Notes: generated by a model from the sequence alone, not told the origin. Positions 1-9,767 are shown, counted from the first letter of the stretch. The stretch is 64,000 nt of DNA from Siminovitchia sediminis (GCF_042680885.1 NZ_JBHUEO010000008.1:33042-97041); one strand, 5' to 3'. Translations and numbers: made by a program.

Positions 1-339
1 CTCATCCGTAATCCCATGGGCCATGATCAATCTATGGAAAACAGAAGTGTTTGGATCGATTTTTTGGGACAAGGCAAAAGACATGAGAAAATATCTGGAA
101 TTAATAATGAGCTGTGTAATAGCAATTTCAAGGATAGCTGCGGCACTGGCTATAAGTGTAAGCCCGGCAAACTGACCCGCAGATGTTAAATTTGTCACAG
201 ACATGAATACCGATTCAAACGGATTAAGACCAGCCTGCTTGGCAAGAATGCCAAAGGTAAACGAAACCGCAAAGTACCCCATTCCAATGGGAATCCCATT
301 TTTTAGCCCGCTTTTCCATTCACCCATGTATGTTTTCAT
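1..339 (-). CDS. AzlC-family branched-chain amino acid permease, N-terminal part
   Basis: This reading frame runs off the left edge of the window, so only the first 113 residues are visible. The start is an ATG at 339, preceded at 341-351 by a strong GGAGGAGAG ribosome site. The protein begins MKTYMGEWKSG and continues through hydrophobic segments with the GIPIGMGYFAVSFTFG type of first helix and an SAGQFAG stretch. This is the usual opening of AzlC proteins, the large subunit of AzlCD-type exporters of branched-chain amino acids. AzlD would be expected further left. It is divergent from a LysR regulator at 512, which may control it; that link is inferred from position only. Confidence 0.8.
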   Translation of the reverse strand, partial: MKTYMGEWKSGLKNGIPIGMGYFAVSFTFGILAKQAGLNPFESVFMSVTNLTSAGQFAGLTLIASAAAILEIAITQLIINSRYFLMSFALSQKIDPNTSVFHRLIMAHGITDE

Positions 340-511
340 ATTCTCTCCTCCAATGATGCGCAATGACAGGGTCATGTATTAGAGACGTTTTTTAATTAAG
401 GTATTACAGTACATTTCAATATTAAATGATTCTAGCATGCTTATTTACATTAGTAAAATTAATTAATACAATAAATGCATAAGGAATTCTGATGGGAGTA
501 GGAGAACTCAA

Positions 512-1393
512 TTGAAACGCTATCATGTCTTTTTAAAGGTGATTGAAAAAGGAAGTTTCACGAAAGCAGCGTCAGAACTGGGGTACACACAATCTGCGGT
601 AAGCCAGATGATTCATGCCTTGGAAGAGGAGTTAGCCACTACGTTGATTTCACGTTCCCGTAAAGGCGTTACGCTGACCCCAGACGGGGAAGAATTTCTG
701 CCATTTATCAAGAAGGTGAATAATTCTTACCGGGAACTCCTGGAAAAAAGCAGGGAAATGCAAGGATTGGAGAACGGAAATATTCGAATGGGTACGTTCA
801 CCAGTGTTTCATGTCATTGGCTGCCCAGTGTAATGAGGGATTTTAAACAACTGTATCCCTCTGTTCACTTCCATCTGCAACAGGGCGAGTATACAAGTAT
901 CGTACAATATATTAACGAAGGCAGTGTGGACTTTGGGTTTGTCAATCCCGAAGCGGCCGATGGCCTGGAAACAGTTGAGCTTAAGCAAGATCACATGCTG
1001 GCAGTACTTCCACAAGAACATCCGCTTGCATCACAGCCAACAGTATCGCTGAAGGAACTGTCCAACGAACCTTTTATTCTGCTGGAGGAAGGTAAATTAA
1101 GCGAGCCGCTGGAAGCTTTTAAAGCAAATGGCCTGCAGCCTAAGATTGAATATCGGGTGATTGATGACTACACGATCATGTCTATGGTAGAAAATGGACT
1201 GGGCATATCCATTCTATCAGAGCTGGTTATGAATAAAGTCAGCTACCGGTTTGTGGCAAAAGAAGTTACTCCGCCTATTATCCGGACGATTGGCATTGCG
1301 TATAAAAATAAGAAAACATTGCCCATCGCAAGCCGGTATTTTATCGATTTTATCATCCATAGGTTTAAGAATGATCGCCATCTTTTTGAATAA
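512..1393 (+). CDS. LysR-family transcriptional regulator
   Basis: The 293-residue protein has the standard LysR layout. A winged helix-turn-helix lies at about residues 10-60 (FTKAASELGYTQSAVSQ followed by LEEELATTLISR), and a periplasmic-binding-protein-like effector domain fills about residues 85-290. The start is TTG at 512 behind GGAGTAGGAG; no ATG is available before the helix-turn-helix. It stands head to head with the azlC-type gene across a 172-bp AT-rich interval, the classic arrangement for a LysR regulator and its target. A second possible target is the amidohydrolase just downstream, now a pseudogene. The effector is unknown. Confidence 0.9.
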   Translation: MKRYHVFLKVIEKGSFTKAASELGYTQSAVSQMIHALEEELATTLISRSRKGVTLTPDGEEFLPFIKKVNNSYRELLEKSREMQGLENGNIRMGTFTSVSCHWLPSVMRDFKQLYPSVHFHLQQGEYTSIVQYINEGSVDFGFVNPEAADGLETVELKQDHMLAVLPQEHPLASQPTVSLKELSNEPFILLEEGKLSEPLEAFKANGLQPKIEYRVIDDYTIMSMVENGLGISILSELVMNKVSYRFVAKEVTPPIIRTIGIAYKNKKTLPIASRYFIDFIIHRFKNDRHLFE

Positions 1394-1463
1394 AGGAATT
1401 AGTACTATATTCTTGCCAAAACGCTGAAACGGATGACCTATTTAAATCAAAAATGAAGAGGTA

Positions 1464-2038
1464 ATGCATGCCTGCGGACATGATGGACATACAGCCTACT
1501 TAATGGTCTTGGCGGATTGTCTTATTCAGTTAAAAGCAGATCTTCCAGGGACAATCAAAATTATTCATCAGCATGCGGAGGAGGAACCGACTGGCGGTGC
1601 CAAAAACATTGTCGATTCAAGATCACTTGATGATGTGGAACATATTTTTGGTATTCACTACTTCCTATGGGTCCGGCCGGCAATGTCGGCTATCGAAGTG
1701 GATTCTCCATGTTGGCAGATCTTATCTTAAACTGGGGATACAGGTGTTGGGGTCACGGCTCGTCCCCGCATCTGGCAAATGATACGATTGTGGCCGGGTC
1801 CCATATTGATACTGCTGTACAAAGCATTGTCAGCCGCTGGCTCAATCCTCCGAAGGAGAGATCATCGGATATTTAACCACTTCTTTAATATTGTTACTTT
1901 TACATTGGCTGTACGCCAAAAGGGGTAAAAAAGCCTTATTTTAACCATAATCCGAAATTTGATATTGACGAAGATGCCTCAATGGTTGCTGCGAAAGCAG
2001 TCGGATATGTAATTAGTGATTATTACGGGTTCGGGTAA
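1464..2038 (+). pseudogene. M20-family amidohydrolase remnant
   Basis: Pieces of one M20 peptidase/N-acyl-amino-acid amidohydrolase are spread over different frames. The metal-site motif MHACGHDGHTA opens at 1464, followed by HQHAEEEPTGGA and FGIHYF. A frameshift near 1665 leads into GPAGNVGYRSG, then GHGSSPHLANDTIVAGS and QSIVSRWLNPP. After a stop near 1876 a last scrap reads KPYFNHNPKFDIDEDASMV to a stop at 2038. The roughly 100 residues normally ahead of the HACGHDGH motif are absent, and a further block is missing before the last scrap. The family usually has about 390 residues, so this cannot make a working enzyme. It is probably a dead partner of the LysR gene upstream. Confidence 0.85.
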
Positions 2039-2130
2039 CTGACCGGGATTACCAGTTATGTAAAACACATCCTGGTTTGCATAAGCATATGAAAAAAGTG
2101 GGAAGCAATGATCCATACTGAATTAAGCTA

Positions 2131-2184
2131 AAAAAGGGCATTCGGAAAAAGGTTTTCATATTCTTTTCCGGATTGCCCTTTTAT
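2131..2184 (+). terminator. Intrinsic terminator, strong hairpin
   Basis: AAAAGGGCA-TTCGGAAAA pairs with TTTTCCGGAT-TGCCCTTTT in a long stem closed by an A/T run on each side, so it can work in both directions. It follows the dead amidohydrolase and isolates the GTPase gene downstream. Confidence 0.8.
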
Positions 2185-2281
2185 TTACGGTGTTTAAGAC
2201 AATGATAAAAAGGTATTGTATTAATATGCATAAATAGTTATAATTATAATAACTCATTTGGAATTGTAGGAGAGAGTACTG

Positions 2282-3622
2282 ATGGAAAGAAAAAATATAA
2301 TGATTATAGGTGCGGCAGGAAGAGATTTTCATAACTTTAATACGTATTATCGTGATAATAAAGCATATAATGTTGTTGCATTTACAGCAGCACAGATTCC
2401 GGATATTGATGGACGCAAATATCCCGGTGAATTAGCGGGTGAACTTTACCCGGAAGGTATACCGATTTATTCACAAGACCAATTACCGGAACTGATTAAG
2501 GAACTGCAAGTAGATGAATGTGTTTTTGCATATAGTGATGTGAGTTACGAAGATGTTATGGGCGTAGGTGCAATCGTGAATGCTGCCGGTGCTGACTTTA
2601 CATTGTTGGGTCCAAAGAAAACGATGTTAAAGAGTAATAAGCCTGTCATTTCTGTCTGTGCTGTGCGAACAGGAACTGGAAAAAGCCAAACATCCCGGAA
2701 AATTATTGAAACACTGCTGGAGCATAATTTAAAAGTGATTGCAGTGAGACACCCCATGCCGTACGGCGATTTAAACGCACAACGTGTTCAGCGCTTTGCG
2801 ACATTGGAGGATTTAAAGAAACATCGTTGTACCATTGAAGAAATGGAAGAATATGAACCGCATGTGGCACGTGGAAATGTTGTGTATGCTGGAGTAGATT
2901 ATGCAGACATTTTAGAAGCAGCTGAGAATGATCCGGATGGATGTGATGTTATCTTATGGGATGGGGGAAATAATGATTTCTCTTTCTATGAGCCTGATTT
3001 GGCTGTCACTGTCCTGGATCCACACCGACCTGGGCATGAGCTGAAATATTATCCTGGGGAAGTGTGTCTAAGAACAACCGATGTAGCCATCATTAATAAA
3101 GTGGATAGTGCAGCAGAGGAAGCTATTCAAACCGTAGAAAATAATATAAAGTCAGCAAGCCCGGATAGTACAATTATTAAAGCTGAATCGAAGATTACAG
3201 TGGATGATCCGGAGAGTATTACCGGAAAACGTGTATTAATTGTAGAAGATGGCCCGACGTTGACCCATGGAGAGATGAAACTGGGTGCAGGTACAGTCGC
3301 AGCTGAACGCCTGGGAGCGAAGGAAATCATTGACCCGCGTCCATTTGCAGTAGGTACATTAACCGAAACGTTTAATAAATATAAACATATTGGAAATGTA
3401 CTCCCGGCAATGGGATATGGCGAACAACAATTAAAAGACTTGGAAGAAACAATCAATAGAGCCGACTGTGATGCAGTCATCATTGGGACACCGATCGATT
3501 TAACTCGCGTCATTTCCATTAATAAACCGAGTACACGTGTACACTATGATTTAGAGGAAATAAGCAGTCCAAATTTAAAAGATATCCTGAAAGATTTCAT
3601 CCAAGAACATCAGCTTGTGTAG
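2282..3622 (+). CDS. COG2403 predicted GTPase, cyclic 2,3-diphosphoglycerate synthetase-like
   Basis: The 446-residue protein starts with a Rossmann-like strand-loop (IMIIGAAGRDFHNFNT, residues 6-21) and has a P-loop GTGTGKSQTSRK at about 129-140. Further motifs are LWDGGNNDFSF and the guanine-specificity-like AIINKVDSA. This architecture matches the COG2403 family, related to archaeal cyclic 2,3-diphosphoglycerate synthetase and usually annotated only as predicted GTPase. ATG start with GGAGAG about 8 bases upstream. It is transcribed alone, between terminators at 2131-2184 and 3649-3683. The biological role in Bacilli is not known; a nucleotide-dependent ligase or synthetase reaction is likely from the fold. 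Confidence 0.8.
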   Translation: MERKNIMIIGAAGRDFHNFNTYYRDNKAYNVVAFTAAQIPDIDGRKYPGELAGELYPEGIPIYSQDQLPELIKELQVDECVFAYSDVSYEDVMGVGAIVNAAGADFTLLGPKKTMLKSNKPVISVCAVRTGTGKSQTSRKIIETLLEHNLKVIAVRHPMPYGDLNAQRVQRFATLEDLKKHRCTIEEMEEYEPHVARGNVVYAGVDYADILEAAENDPDGCDVILWDGGNNDFSFYEPDLAVTVLDPHRPGHELKYYPGEVCLRTTDVAIINKVDSAAEEAIQTVENNIKSASPDSTIIKAESKITVDDPESITGKRVLIVEDGPTLTHGEMKLGAGTVAAERLGAKEIIDPRPFAVGTLTETFNKYKHIGNVLPAMGYGEQQLKDLEETINRADCDAVIIGTPIDLTRVISINKPSTRVHYDLEEISSPNLKDILKDFIQEHQLV

Positions 3623-3648
3623 ATAAAAAGAAGAGTCCGTGAGATCAG

Positions 3649-3683
3649 CCCCAAAAGTTGCTTGTACTTTTGGGGTGTTTTTT
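3649..3683 (+). terminator. Intrinsic terminator of the GTPase gene
   Basis: CCCCAAAAGT and ACTTTTGGGG form a perfect 10-bp stem with a 7-base loop, followed by GTGTTTTTT. Confidence 0.9.
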
Positions 3684-4019
3684 GTGGTCAAATATCATAA
3701 TGATTTACGAAGTATATTTTCTCTTTGGTTATTAAGGCCTCTATTGAAGCGAAAAATACTATTGGAAGGATCGTCATTTCCTTTGGTCTCATGGCGCAAA
3801 CACCAGCTTACGAATAGAAATAGACCCATTTATTAATATGAGTTTCGGAACATCACTTTTTGCTTTACCATATCAGGTATCGAGGTGCCCCAGTCACTCC
3901 CCGATTTTCATCAGATGATATATAATACTTATCGATAGGAAACTGACAATCAACGGCTGACATTCTAAATTATGGAGAAACCTTTAGTAAAACACCCCTT
4001 CATCACACAGGAGATCCCA
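3684..4019. other. Intergenic stretch with possible decayed coding scraps
   Basis: No intact gene is visible. Short hydrophobic readings such as IVISFGLMAQTPAYE and DPFINMSFGTSLFALPYQ occur in successive frames and look like the debris of a membrane protein, but I cannot assign a family. The ribosome site for the kinase gene lies at the right end. Confidence 0.3.
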
Positions 4020-5291
4020 ATGTTATCGACAAACAAAGTTTTTATTAAAAATATGGATATAATCGCACTCATTCTGACTGCAACTTTAACTGCCATTACC
4101 AGTGAGATTAAAGTCATTCCTTTTGGCGGGGAGGCTTTTCGCTTTGGATTGGGCAGTATTACTTTTTTTCTCTTGATCCTAATTTGGCCCCCTGCCTCTC
4201 TTATTCGAACCGGACTTATAACAGGGATCCTCGTTGTCTGTTTTAGGATAGTAGAGGATATCCTTTTATACGATGTGTTATTTTCGGCAAGTGTTAGAGA
4301 TCACTTGCCGACATGTCTGTATTACTTTATATTTGCACTGGGCTTACATATCGTTAAAGTGGAAAGATACAAAACGCTTCCGCTTGTATTAGGGGCTTGG
4401 GCCGTATTATTTGAATTTATGGGGAATAGTGTTGAGCATCTAGTTCGGGAATGGATGCTTGGCCAATTTACATTTGACTTGATGACTTGGGCCTTACTTG
4501 GAGGAGTTGCGGTCATTCGCAGTTACTTTGTAGTGGGGTTATACAGCTCTATTACTGTTTCGGAACAAGTAAAACGAGTGCAGGAAATGGTGAAAGTTGG
4601 CTCGGAATTATATTCGGAGACTCTCTATTTGCAAAAATCGATGAACCACATCGAACAAATTACTGTTGCCAGCCATGAGTTATACCGGAATCTGAAAATG
4701 CAGGGGCTGTATCATTTAGGCGTTCAAGCTCTTAGCATTGCCCAAGAAATTCATGAAGTTAAAAAAGACTCGCAGCGAATTTTATCAGGGCTTACAAAAA
4801 TAAGTGAGCGGAATATCAAACAAACTTTTCATCTTTCAGATGTGGTAAAACTTGTGGTTTCTGCTAATCAAAAATACAGTGAGCTATTGAAGAAGGACAT
4901 CACTTTTCATGTGGACTGCTCCGTTGATTTTGAAACGAATCACCACATTCCGTTGTTGGCATTGCTGAACAATTTGACCGCTAATTCTGTTGAAGCCATC
5001 GATGATAAAGGGGATGTATTTTTCTGCATATTCGAAGATCATACGAAGACGATTTTCGTTATAAAAGATTCCGGAAAGGGGATTCCACAAGAGGATGTAT
5101 CCACGATTTTTGAACCGGGATATACGACAAAGTTTAACGATAAAGGTGCAGCTGCCACGGGAATTGGATTATCGCATGTAAAAGAGATCGTTTACAGGCT
5201 TGAGGGGCAGATTCAACTGGAACGTCCAGATAAGGGTGCTGTTTTTCGAATCCTCATTCCGACTAAAAATATTCGAAAGCGAGCTGAGTAA
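4020..5291 (+). CDS. GlnK/YcbA-like membrane sensor histidine kinase
   Basis: An amino-terminal half with about six membrane segments (residues about 10-185) and no extracellular sensor domain is followed by a kinase module. The likely phospho-accepting histidine is H245 in EIHEVKKDSQ. The N box is LLNNLTANSVEAI, with G boxes VIKDSGKGIP and GIGLSHVK. The start chosen is ATG 4020, which has AGGAG seven bases upstream; an ATG at 3972 in frame has no ribosome site. The next gene encodes a YcbB/GlnL-type response regulator and the third a glutamate-type symporter. The layout resembles the Bacillus subtilis GlnK-GlnL system that senses glutamine and drives a transporter. The ligand here is inferred, probably glutamate or a dicarboxylate. 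Confidence 0.85.
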   Translation: MLSTNKVFIKNMDIIALILTATLTAITSEIKVIPFGGEAFRFGLGSITFFLLILIWPPASLIRTGLITGILVVCFRIVEDILLYDVLFSASVRDHLPTCLYYFIFALGLHIVKVERYKTLPLVLGAWAVLFEFMGNSVEHLVREWMLGQFTFDLMTWALLGGVAVIRSYFVVGLYSSITVSEQVKRVQEMVKVGSELYSETLYLQKSMNHIEQITVASHELYRNLKMQGLYHLGVQALSIAQEIHEVKKDSQRILSGLTKISERNIKQTFHLSDVVKLVVSANQKYSELLKKDITFHVDCSVDFETNHHIPLLALLNNLTANSVEAIDDKGDVFFCIFEDHTKTIFVIKDSGKGIPQEDVSTIFEPGYTTKFNDKGAAATGIGLSHVKEIVYRLEGQIQLERPDKGAVFRILIPTKNIRKRAE

Positions 5292-5293
5292 AA

Positions 5294-6184
5294 CTGCGCT
5301 ATTTTATTGTAGATGATGATAAAGCCAGCCGAACCATGTTAAAAAACATTATAGCAGATGGTGATCTTGGTGTTGTCATAGGTGAGGCGGAAAGCGGAGC
5401 TCATTGTCTTTCGTCTGTATTGACAATACAACCTGATGTTGTCTTGATTGACTTGTTAATGCCTGGCTTGGACGGGATCGAAACCATGGAGCAGTTAAAA
5501 ATGAAGGGGTTCCAAGGTCAATTTATTATGATCTCTCAAATTGAAAACAAAGAAATGGTTGGGGAAGCATATGAAAAAGGGGTAGAATTTTTTATCCATA
5601 AGCCGATTAACCGCATAGAAGTCCAAAGTATATTAAAAAAAATCGCAGAGCAAATTCGGCTGAGAAATTCTTTACTTGTCATTAAGGAATCATTGGCACA
5701 TAGTGAATCAGCCAAAACCAGCCAGCGAAGAAGTGTTAAGGAGATTGTTTTATCAATATTAAACGATTTGGGCATCGCAGGAGAGGCGGGGAGCGACGAT
5801 ATCATTACGATGATGGAATACTTAATTGATACATATGGAAAAATGATTCAATTACCGCCATTAAAGGACTTATATAAAGCGATCGCCTCGAAGTCAGGAA
5901 TCCATCATATGAACAGCAAAGCGATTGAGCAGCGGATTCGAAGAACAATATTGACAGCCGTCAATAATGTTGCTTCTTTGGGATCCATTGATTACATGAA
6001 CCCAGTTTTTGAATACTATGCACCTCGCTACTTTGACTTTCAGATGATTAGAAAGCAAATGAAATATATGGAGGAAGAGAAAAGTGAACAGGCAAAAGTA
6101 AAAGTAAACATAAAAAAATTTCTCCTAGCGCTGTATCATGATACGTTAGAACAGTATAACGAAAAAAGCAAAAATAATATGTAG
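5294..6184 (+). CDS. GlnL/YcbB-like response regulator, non-ATG start
   Basis: The receiver domain has the acidic pocket in YFIVDDDKA, the phosphorylation site D53 in VVLIDLLMPG and the conserved lysine in FFIHKPINR. The C-terminal half is the YcbB-type output domain found in GlnL. The first ATG in frame (5336) would delete the first strand and the acidic residues, so translation must begin earlier. An in-frame TGA at 5285 leaves only non-AUG codons, and CTG 5294 gives the family-like start L/MRYFIVDDD. It sits two bases after the kinase stop, which suggests translational coupling. It is expected to activate the symporter downstream. Length from CTG is 296 residues. Confidence 0.8.
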   Translation: MRYFIVDDDKASRTMLKNIIADGDLGVVIGEAESGAHCLSSVLTIQPDVVLIDLLMPGLDGIETMEQLKMKGFQGQFIMISQIENKEMVGEAYEKGVEFFIHKPINRIEVQSILKKIAEQIRLRNSLLVIKESLAHSESAKTSQRRSVKEIVLSILNDLGIAGEAGSDDIITMMEYLIDTYGKMIQLPPLKDLYKAIASKSGIHHMNSKAIEQRIRRTILTAVNNVASLGSIDYMNPVFEYYAPRYFDFQMIRKQMKYMEEEKSEQAKVKVNIKKFLLALYHDTLEQYNEKSKNNM

Positions 6185-6275
6185 GATTTTGTAGGATCCG
6201 GTAGGTCACCCGTAAACTAGATAAAGAGCTGTTTCGTTTGGAAGCGATTACTTTAGAAAGGGTGACCTTAGATAA

Positions 6276-7586
6276 ATGAAGAAAAAATTGAAATTTACTT
6301 TAGCCACTCAAATCCTGGTCGGATTAGTCCTCGGTATTATCGTTGGAGCCATTTTCTATGGTAACCCTGCGGTAGAAACGTATTTGCAGCCCATTGGTAC
6401 GATGTTCATCAACATGATTAAAATGATTGTGGTGCCTATCATTATTTCTACTTTAATTGTGGGTGTTGCAGGAACTGGGGACTTAAAACAACTAGGAAAG
6501 TTAGGGGGTAAAACGCTTCTTTATTTTGAAATCGTAACAACGATTGCCATTATCGTTGGGTTAATGGCTGCAAATATATTCAAACCCGGTGCAGGTTTGG
6601 ACATGTCCTCTCTTTCCAAAGGCAATATTGATCAATACGTCCAAACAACGGAACAAGTACAAAATGAAAGCCATGGAATATTGGATATTATAGTCAACAT
6701 TGTTCCAAGTAATATTATCCAATCAATGGCTGAAGGAGATATGCTTCCGATTATCTTCTTTTCCGTATTGTTTGGTTTGGGGATTGCAGCGATTGGTGAA
6801 AAAGGAAAACCTGTACTATCCTTCTTTGAAGGTGTGGCAGACGCTATGTTCTGGGTGACAAACTTAATTATGAAGTTTGCCCCATTTGGCGTATTTGCTT
6901 TAATTGGTGTAACGGTGTCTAAATTTGGTTTAGAATCATTAATTCCGCTTGGAAAATTAATGGTCCTTGTCTACGCAACGATGTTATTCTTTATTGTAGT
7001 GGTGCTTGGAGGCATCGCAAAGATTGTAGGAACAAACGTATTTCACATTATTAAAGTATTGAAAAATGAATTGCTTTTAGCTTATTCCACTTCCAGTTCG
7101 GAAACGGTGTTGCCAAAAGTGATGGAGAAAATGCAAAGGTTTGGATGTCCAAAAGACATTGTTTCTTTTGTTGTTCCAACCGGTTATTCCTTTAACCTGG
7201 ACGGCTCTACATTATACCAAGCCCTTGCAGCACTTTTCATTGCTCAAATTTACGGGATTGATTTAAGTATTGCCGATCAAATAACCCTCGTGTTGGTTCT
7301 GATGGTAACCTCTAAAGGTATCGCGGGTGTGCCGGGCGTTTCCTTTGTAGTGCTGCTTGCTACTCTGGGAACAGTGGGAATTCCGCTTGAAGGACTTGCG
7401 TTTATAGCAGGAATTGACAGACTTCTCGACATGGCACGTACAGTTGTCAACGTAGTTGGGAATGCATTGGCAACAGTCGTTATGTCTAAGTGGGAGGGCC
7501 GCTTCAACCCGAACAAAGGAGAGACCGATTACGCATCCGTTAAGAGTCCATCAGTTCAGGAACTTGCGGAGAACCAAATGCAATAA
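6276..7586 (+). CDS. Dicarboxylate/amino acid:cation (DAACS) symporter, GltP/DctP type
   Basis: The 436-residue polytopic protein belongs to the DAACS family of Na+ or H+ coupled glutamate, aspartate and C4-dicarboxylate carriers. The two signature regions are visible: the serine-rich hairpin LAYSTSSSETVLPKVMEKM and the substrate/cation segment VPTGYSFNLDGSTLYQALAALF. The conserved LDMARTVVNVVGNALATVV follows. ATG start with GAAAGGGTGA upstream. It lies 91 bp after the GlnKL-like pair and is most simply its regulated target. Substrate between glutamate and dicarboxylates cannot be fixed by eye. Confidence 0.9.
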   Translation: MKKKLKFTLATQILVGLVLGIIVGAIFYGNPAVETYLQPIGTMFINMIKMIVVPIIISTLIVGVAGTGDLKQLGKLGGKTLLYFEIVTTIAIIVGLMAANIFKPGAGLDMSSLSKGNIDQYVQTTEQVQNESHGILDIIVNIVPSNIIQSMAEGDMLPIIFFSVLFGLGIAAIGEKGKPVLSFFEGVADAMFWVTNLIMKFAPFGVFALIGVTVSKFGLESLIPLGKLMVLVYATMLFFIVVVLGGIAKIVGTNVFHIIKVLKNELLLAYSTSSSETVLPKVMEKMQRFGCPKDIVSFVVPTGYSFNLDGSTLYQALAALFIAQIYGIDLSIADQITLVLVLMVTSKGIAGVPGVSFVVLLATLGTVGIPLEGLAFIAGIDRLLDMARTVVNVVGNALATVVMSKWEGRFNPNKGETDYASVKSPSVQELAENQMQ

Positions 7587-7598
7587 CAAAATAAAGAT

Positions 7599-7634
7599 AA
7601 AAACCAACGCCACCACTGTGGGGCGTTGGTTTTT
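7599..7634. terminator. Bidirectional terminator between convergent carriers
   Basis: AAAAACCAACGCC and GGCGTTGGTTTTT form a perfect 13-bp stem with A-run and T-run flanks, ending both the symporter gene on the plus strand and the BCCT gene on the minus strand. Confidence 0.95.
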
Positions 7635-7664
7635 GTTTCGGTAAGTTTCAGGATGTGACCACAG

Positions 7665-9155
7665 TCACGCCCCGAATTTGCGGTAGTCCCTTTTGATTCC
7701 CCTCATAAAGGATATCCCCATGAGTATGATGACGATGGCGAAAGGCAGGGCAGCAATGATCAGCATGTTTTGGATGCCTTGCGTCCCGCCGGAGTAAACC
7801 ACGACTGCTGCAATTGTTGATTGAATGAGTCCCCACACGATTTTGATGGAATTTGCAGGATTTAGAAGTCCGTTTGTTGTCAGCATGCCCAGGACAAACG
7901 TAGCGGAGTCCGCAGAGGTAACAAAGAAAATCACAATGACAAAAATGGTCATGATGGACAGGAAGGTTCCCAGCGGGTATTCAGCGAGTACACCAAACGT
8001 CGATGTCTCCAATGAGAACTCGGAAATGGCTGAAATCCCAAGCTGCTCCAGCCTTAGTGCGGAAACCCCGAATACCGCAAAGAAGATGAAACATACGAGT
8101 GCAGGCAGAAACAAAACGCCGAACAGGAACTCTCTTATAGTCCGTCCTTTTGAAATTCTTGCAATGAAAATGCCAACGAACGGTGCCCAAGAGATCCACC
8201 ATGCCCAATAGAAAATGGTCCAGCTGTTGATCCAATTTCGGTTATCTTCATTGAGCGGGGCCATTCTTAGGCTCATTTGGAAGAAGTCGGAAATATAGGT
8301 GCCAAGCGTATGGGTAAACATGTTCAAGATAGCCATAGTTGGCCCTACAATGAAGAGAAGTACAAGCAGAACTACAGCCAACCCCATATTGATATTGCTT
8401 AAATACTTGATTCCCCGGCCAATCCCGGACCAGGCGGACCAAATGAACAAACCGGTTGAAATAATAAGTACAACCAGCTGGATCCAAAAACTGCCGGGCA
8501 GGTCAAACAGAAAGGATAGCCCGCCTGTAATCTGTGCTGATCCAAAGCCTAGTGTGGCGGCTACACCTACAATCGTTGCAAACACAGCCAGTACATCGAT
8601 CCACTTTCCCAGTGCACCATTCATAAGCTTTTCTCCAAATAAAGGAGTCAAAGTGGCGCTGATGAGGCCGGGAGCTCCCCGGTTGAACTTAAAGTAAGCC
8701 AGAATCAGACCCACAATTCCGTAGACGGCCCACGCGTGTATCCCCCAATGGAAAAAAGAATATTTCAGTGCGTCTTTAATTGCTTCATCTGTTCCTTCTT
8801 CATGTATGGGACTGCTAATGAAGGCGTGTGAAATCGGTTCGGCCGTGGTCCAAAAGACCAATCCCATGCCCATTCCAGCGCTAAAAAGCATGGCAAACCA
8901 TGAGGCGTTGCTGAACTCGGGCTCGTCGTCCTTTTTTCCCAGTTTCATCCTGCCGTAGCGAGAAAACATCAGGAAAACACAGAAAAGAAGAATGGCGATG
9001 ACAAGAAGGAGATAAAACCAGCCAAAATCCCTGTAAATCAGATTTGTCAAATTGGTTGTAAAGGAATTTAAATTTTCAGGAGCAAAGGCTCCCCAAATTG
9101 CCACTATTACAGAAATAGCCAGTGCATACCAAAAAACTTGAGTTGCTTGTCTCAT
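7665..9155 (-). CDS. BCCT-family osmolyte (betaine/choline/carnitine) transporter
   Basis: The 496-residue, twelve-helix protein carries the BCCT hallmarks. An early glycine-rich segment reads FSAGMGMGLVFWTTAEPISH. The signature tryptophan region is FYWAWWISWAPFVGIFIARIS, followed by KGRTIREF. These carriers import glycine betaine, choline or carnitine with Na+ as osmoprotectants. Length and motifs are closest to OpuD/BetL-like members. The C-terminal tail is short, ending in RDYRKFGA, so an extended osmosensing tail is absent. ATG start with GAGGTGAAG upstream. It is a single gene with its own long upstream region. Confidence 0.93.
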   Translation of the reverse strand: MRQATQVFWYALAISVIVAIWGAFAPENLNSFTTNLTNLIYRDFGWFYLLLVIAILLFCVFLMFSRYGRMKLGKKDDEPEFSNASWFAMLFSAGMGMGLVFWTTAEPISHAFISSPIHEEGTDEAIKDALKYSFFHWGIHAWAVYGIVGLILAYFKFNRGAPGLISATLTPLFGEKLMNGALGKWIDVLAVFATIVGVAATLGFGSAQITGGLSFLFDLPGSFWIQLVVLIISTGLFIWSAWSGIGRGIKYLSNINMGLAVVLLVLLFIVGPTMAILNMFTHTLGTYISDFFQMSLRMAPLNEDNRNWINSWTIFYWAWWISWAPFVGIFIARISKGRTIREFLFGVLFLPALVCFIFFAVFGVSALRLEQLGISAISEFSLETSTFGVLAEYPLGTFLSIMTIFVIVIFFVTSADSATFVLGMLTTNGLLNPANSIKIVWGLIQSTIAAVVVYSGGTQGIQNMLIIAALPFAIVIILMGISFMRGIKRDYRKFGA

Positions 9156-9767
9156 ACTTCACCTCTTGAAAATTAATACTGTTCACTTACCTGACAACTT
9201 CTACATGGTAACATAATTATGGTTAGTATGTTTTGGCAGAAAGGATCGTTTAAAATGATGACAAAATTTCCCCGGGAGCTTTATGTGAAAAAAGAGTGAT
9301 AAGATCATGGTGAGGCAAACATTCATAGGATGTGTTATTTTCCTATGTTTTACCCAAAGGGAATACGGTTTAAGCTTTTTAAACAACGAAACTAACGTAC
9401 TTGAATTTGCATTTTTTTCAGCAGCTTTTTATTAGCAGGATACCTGCAAAGGATCATCCATTCTGGAATTCAATAGGAGGCGCTCCTATATATTGAGCAG
9501 CAAAATAAGTAAAGGCCGGAAAAATCAGATTTATGAATATGAAAGACTGGATATTGAAGATTTGATCTGAAATGATAGAGCTTCTTATTCAATAAAAGAC
9601 ATGCTGAGCCAGTAAAATATGAAAACATAGCTTTGCACTTTTTTCATTGTACCGCCTTAAGCCACTCTCCATGAGGGAGATATGATTTTTTCCTTTAACA
9701 AGTGTTTAAGCTGCAATCTCGACTGCAGGAATTATACTTTTAAAATATAATATTTGCAGCAGCTCTA

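Noticed and set aside
7825..8697. Open frames on the plus strand opposite the BCCT gene
   Set aside because: Serine/proline/threonine-rich antisense shadows of a conserved membrane protein gene.
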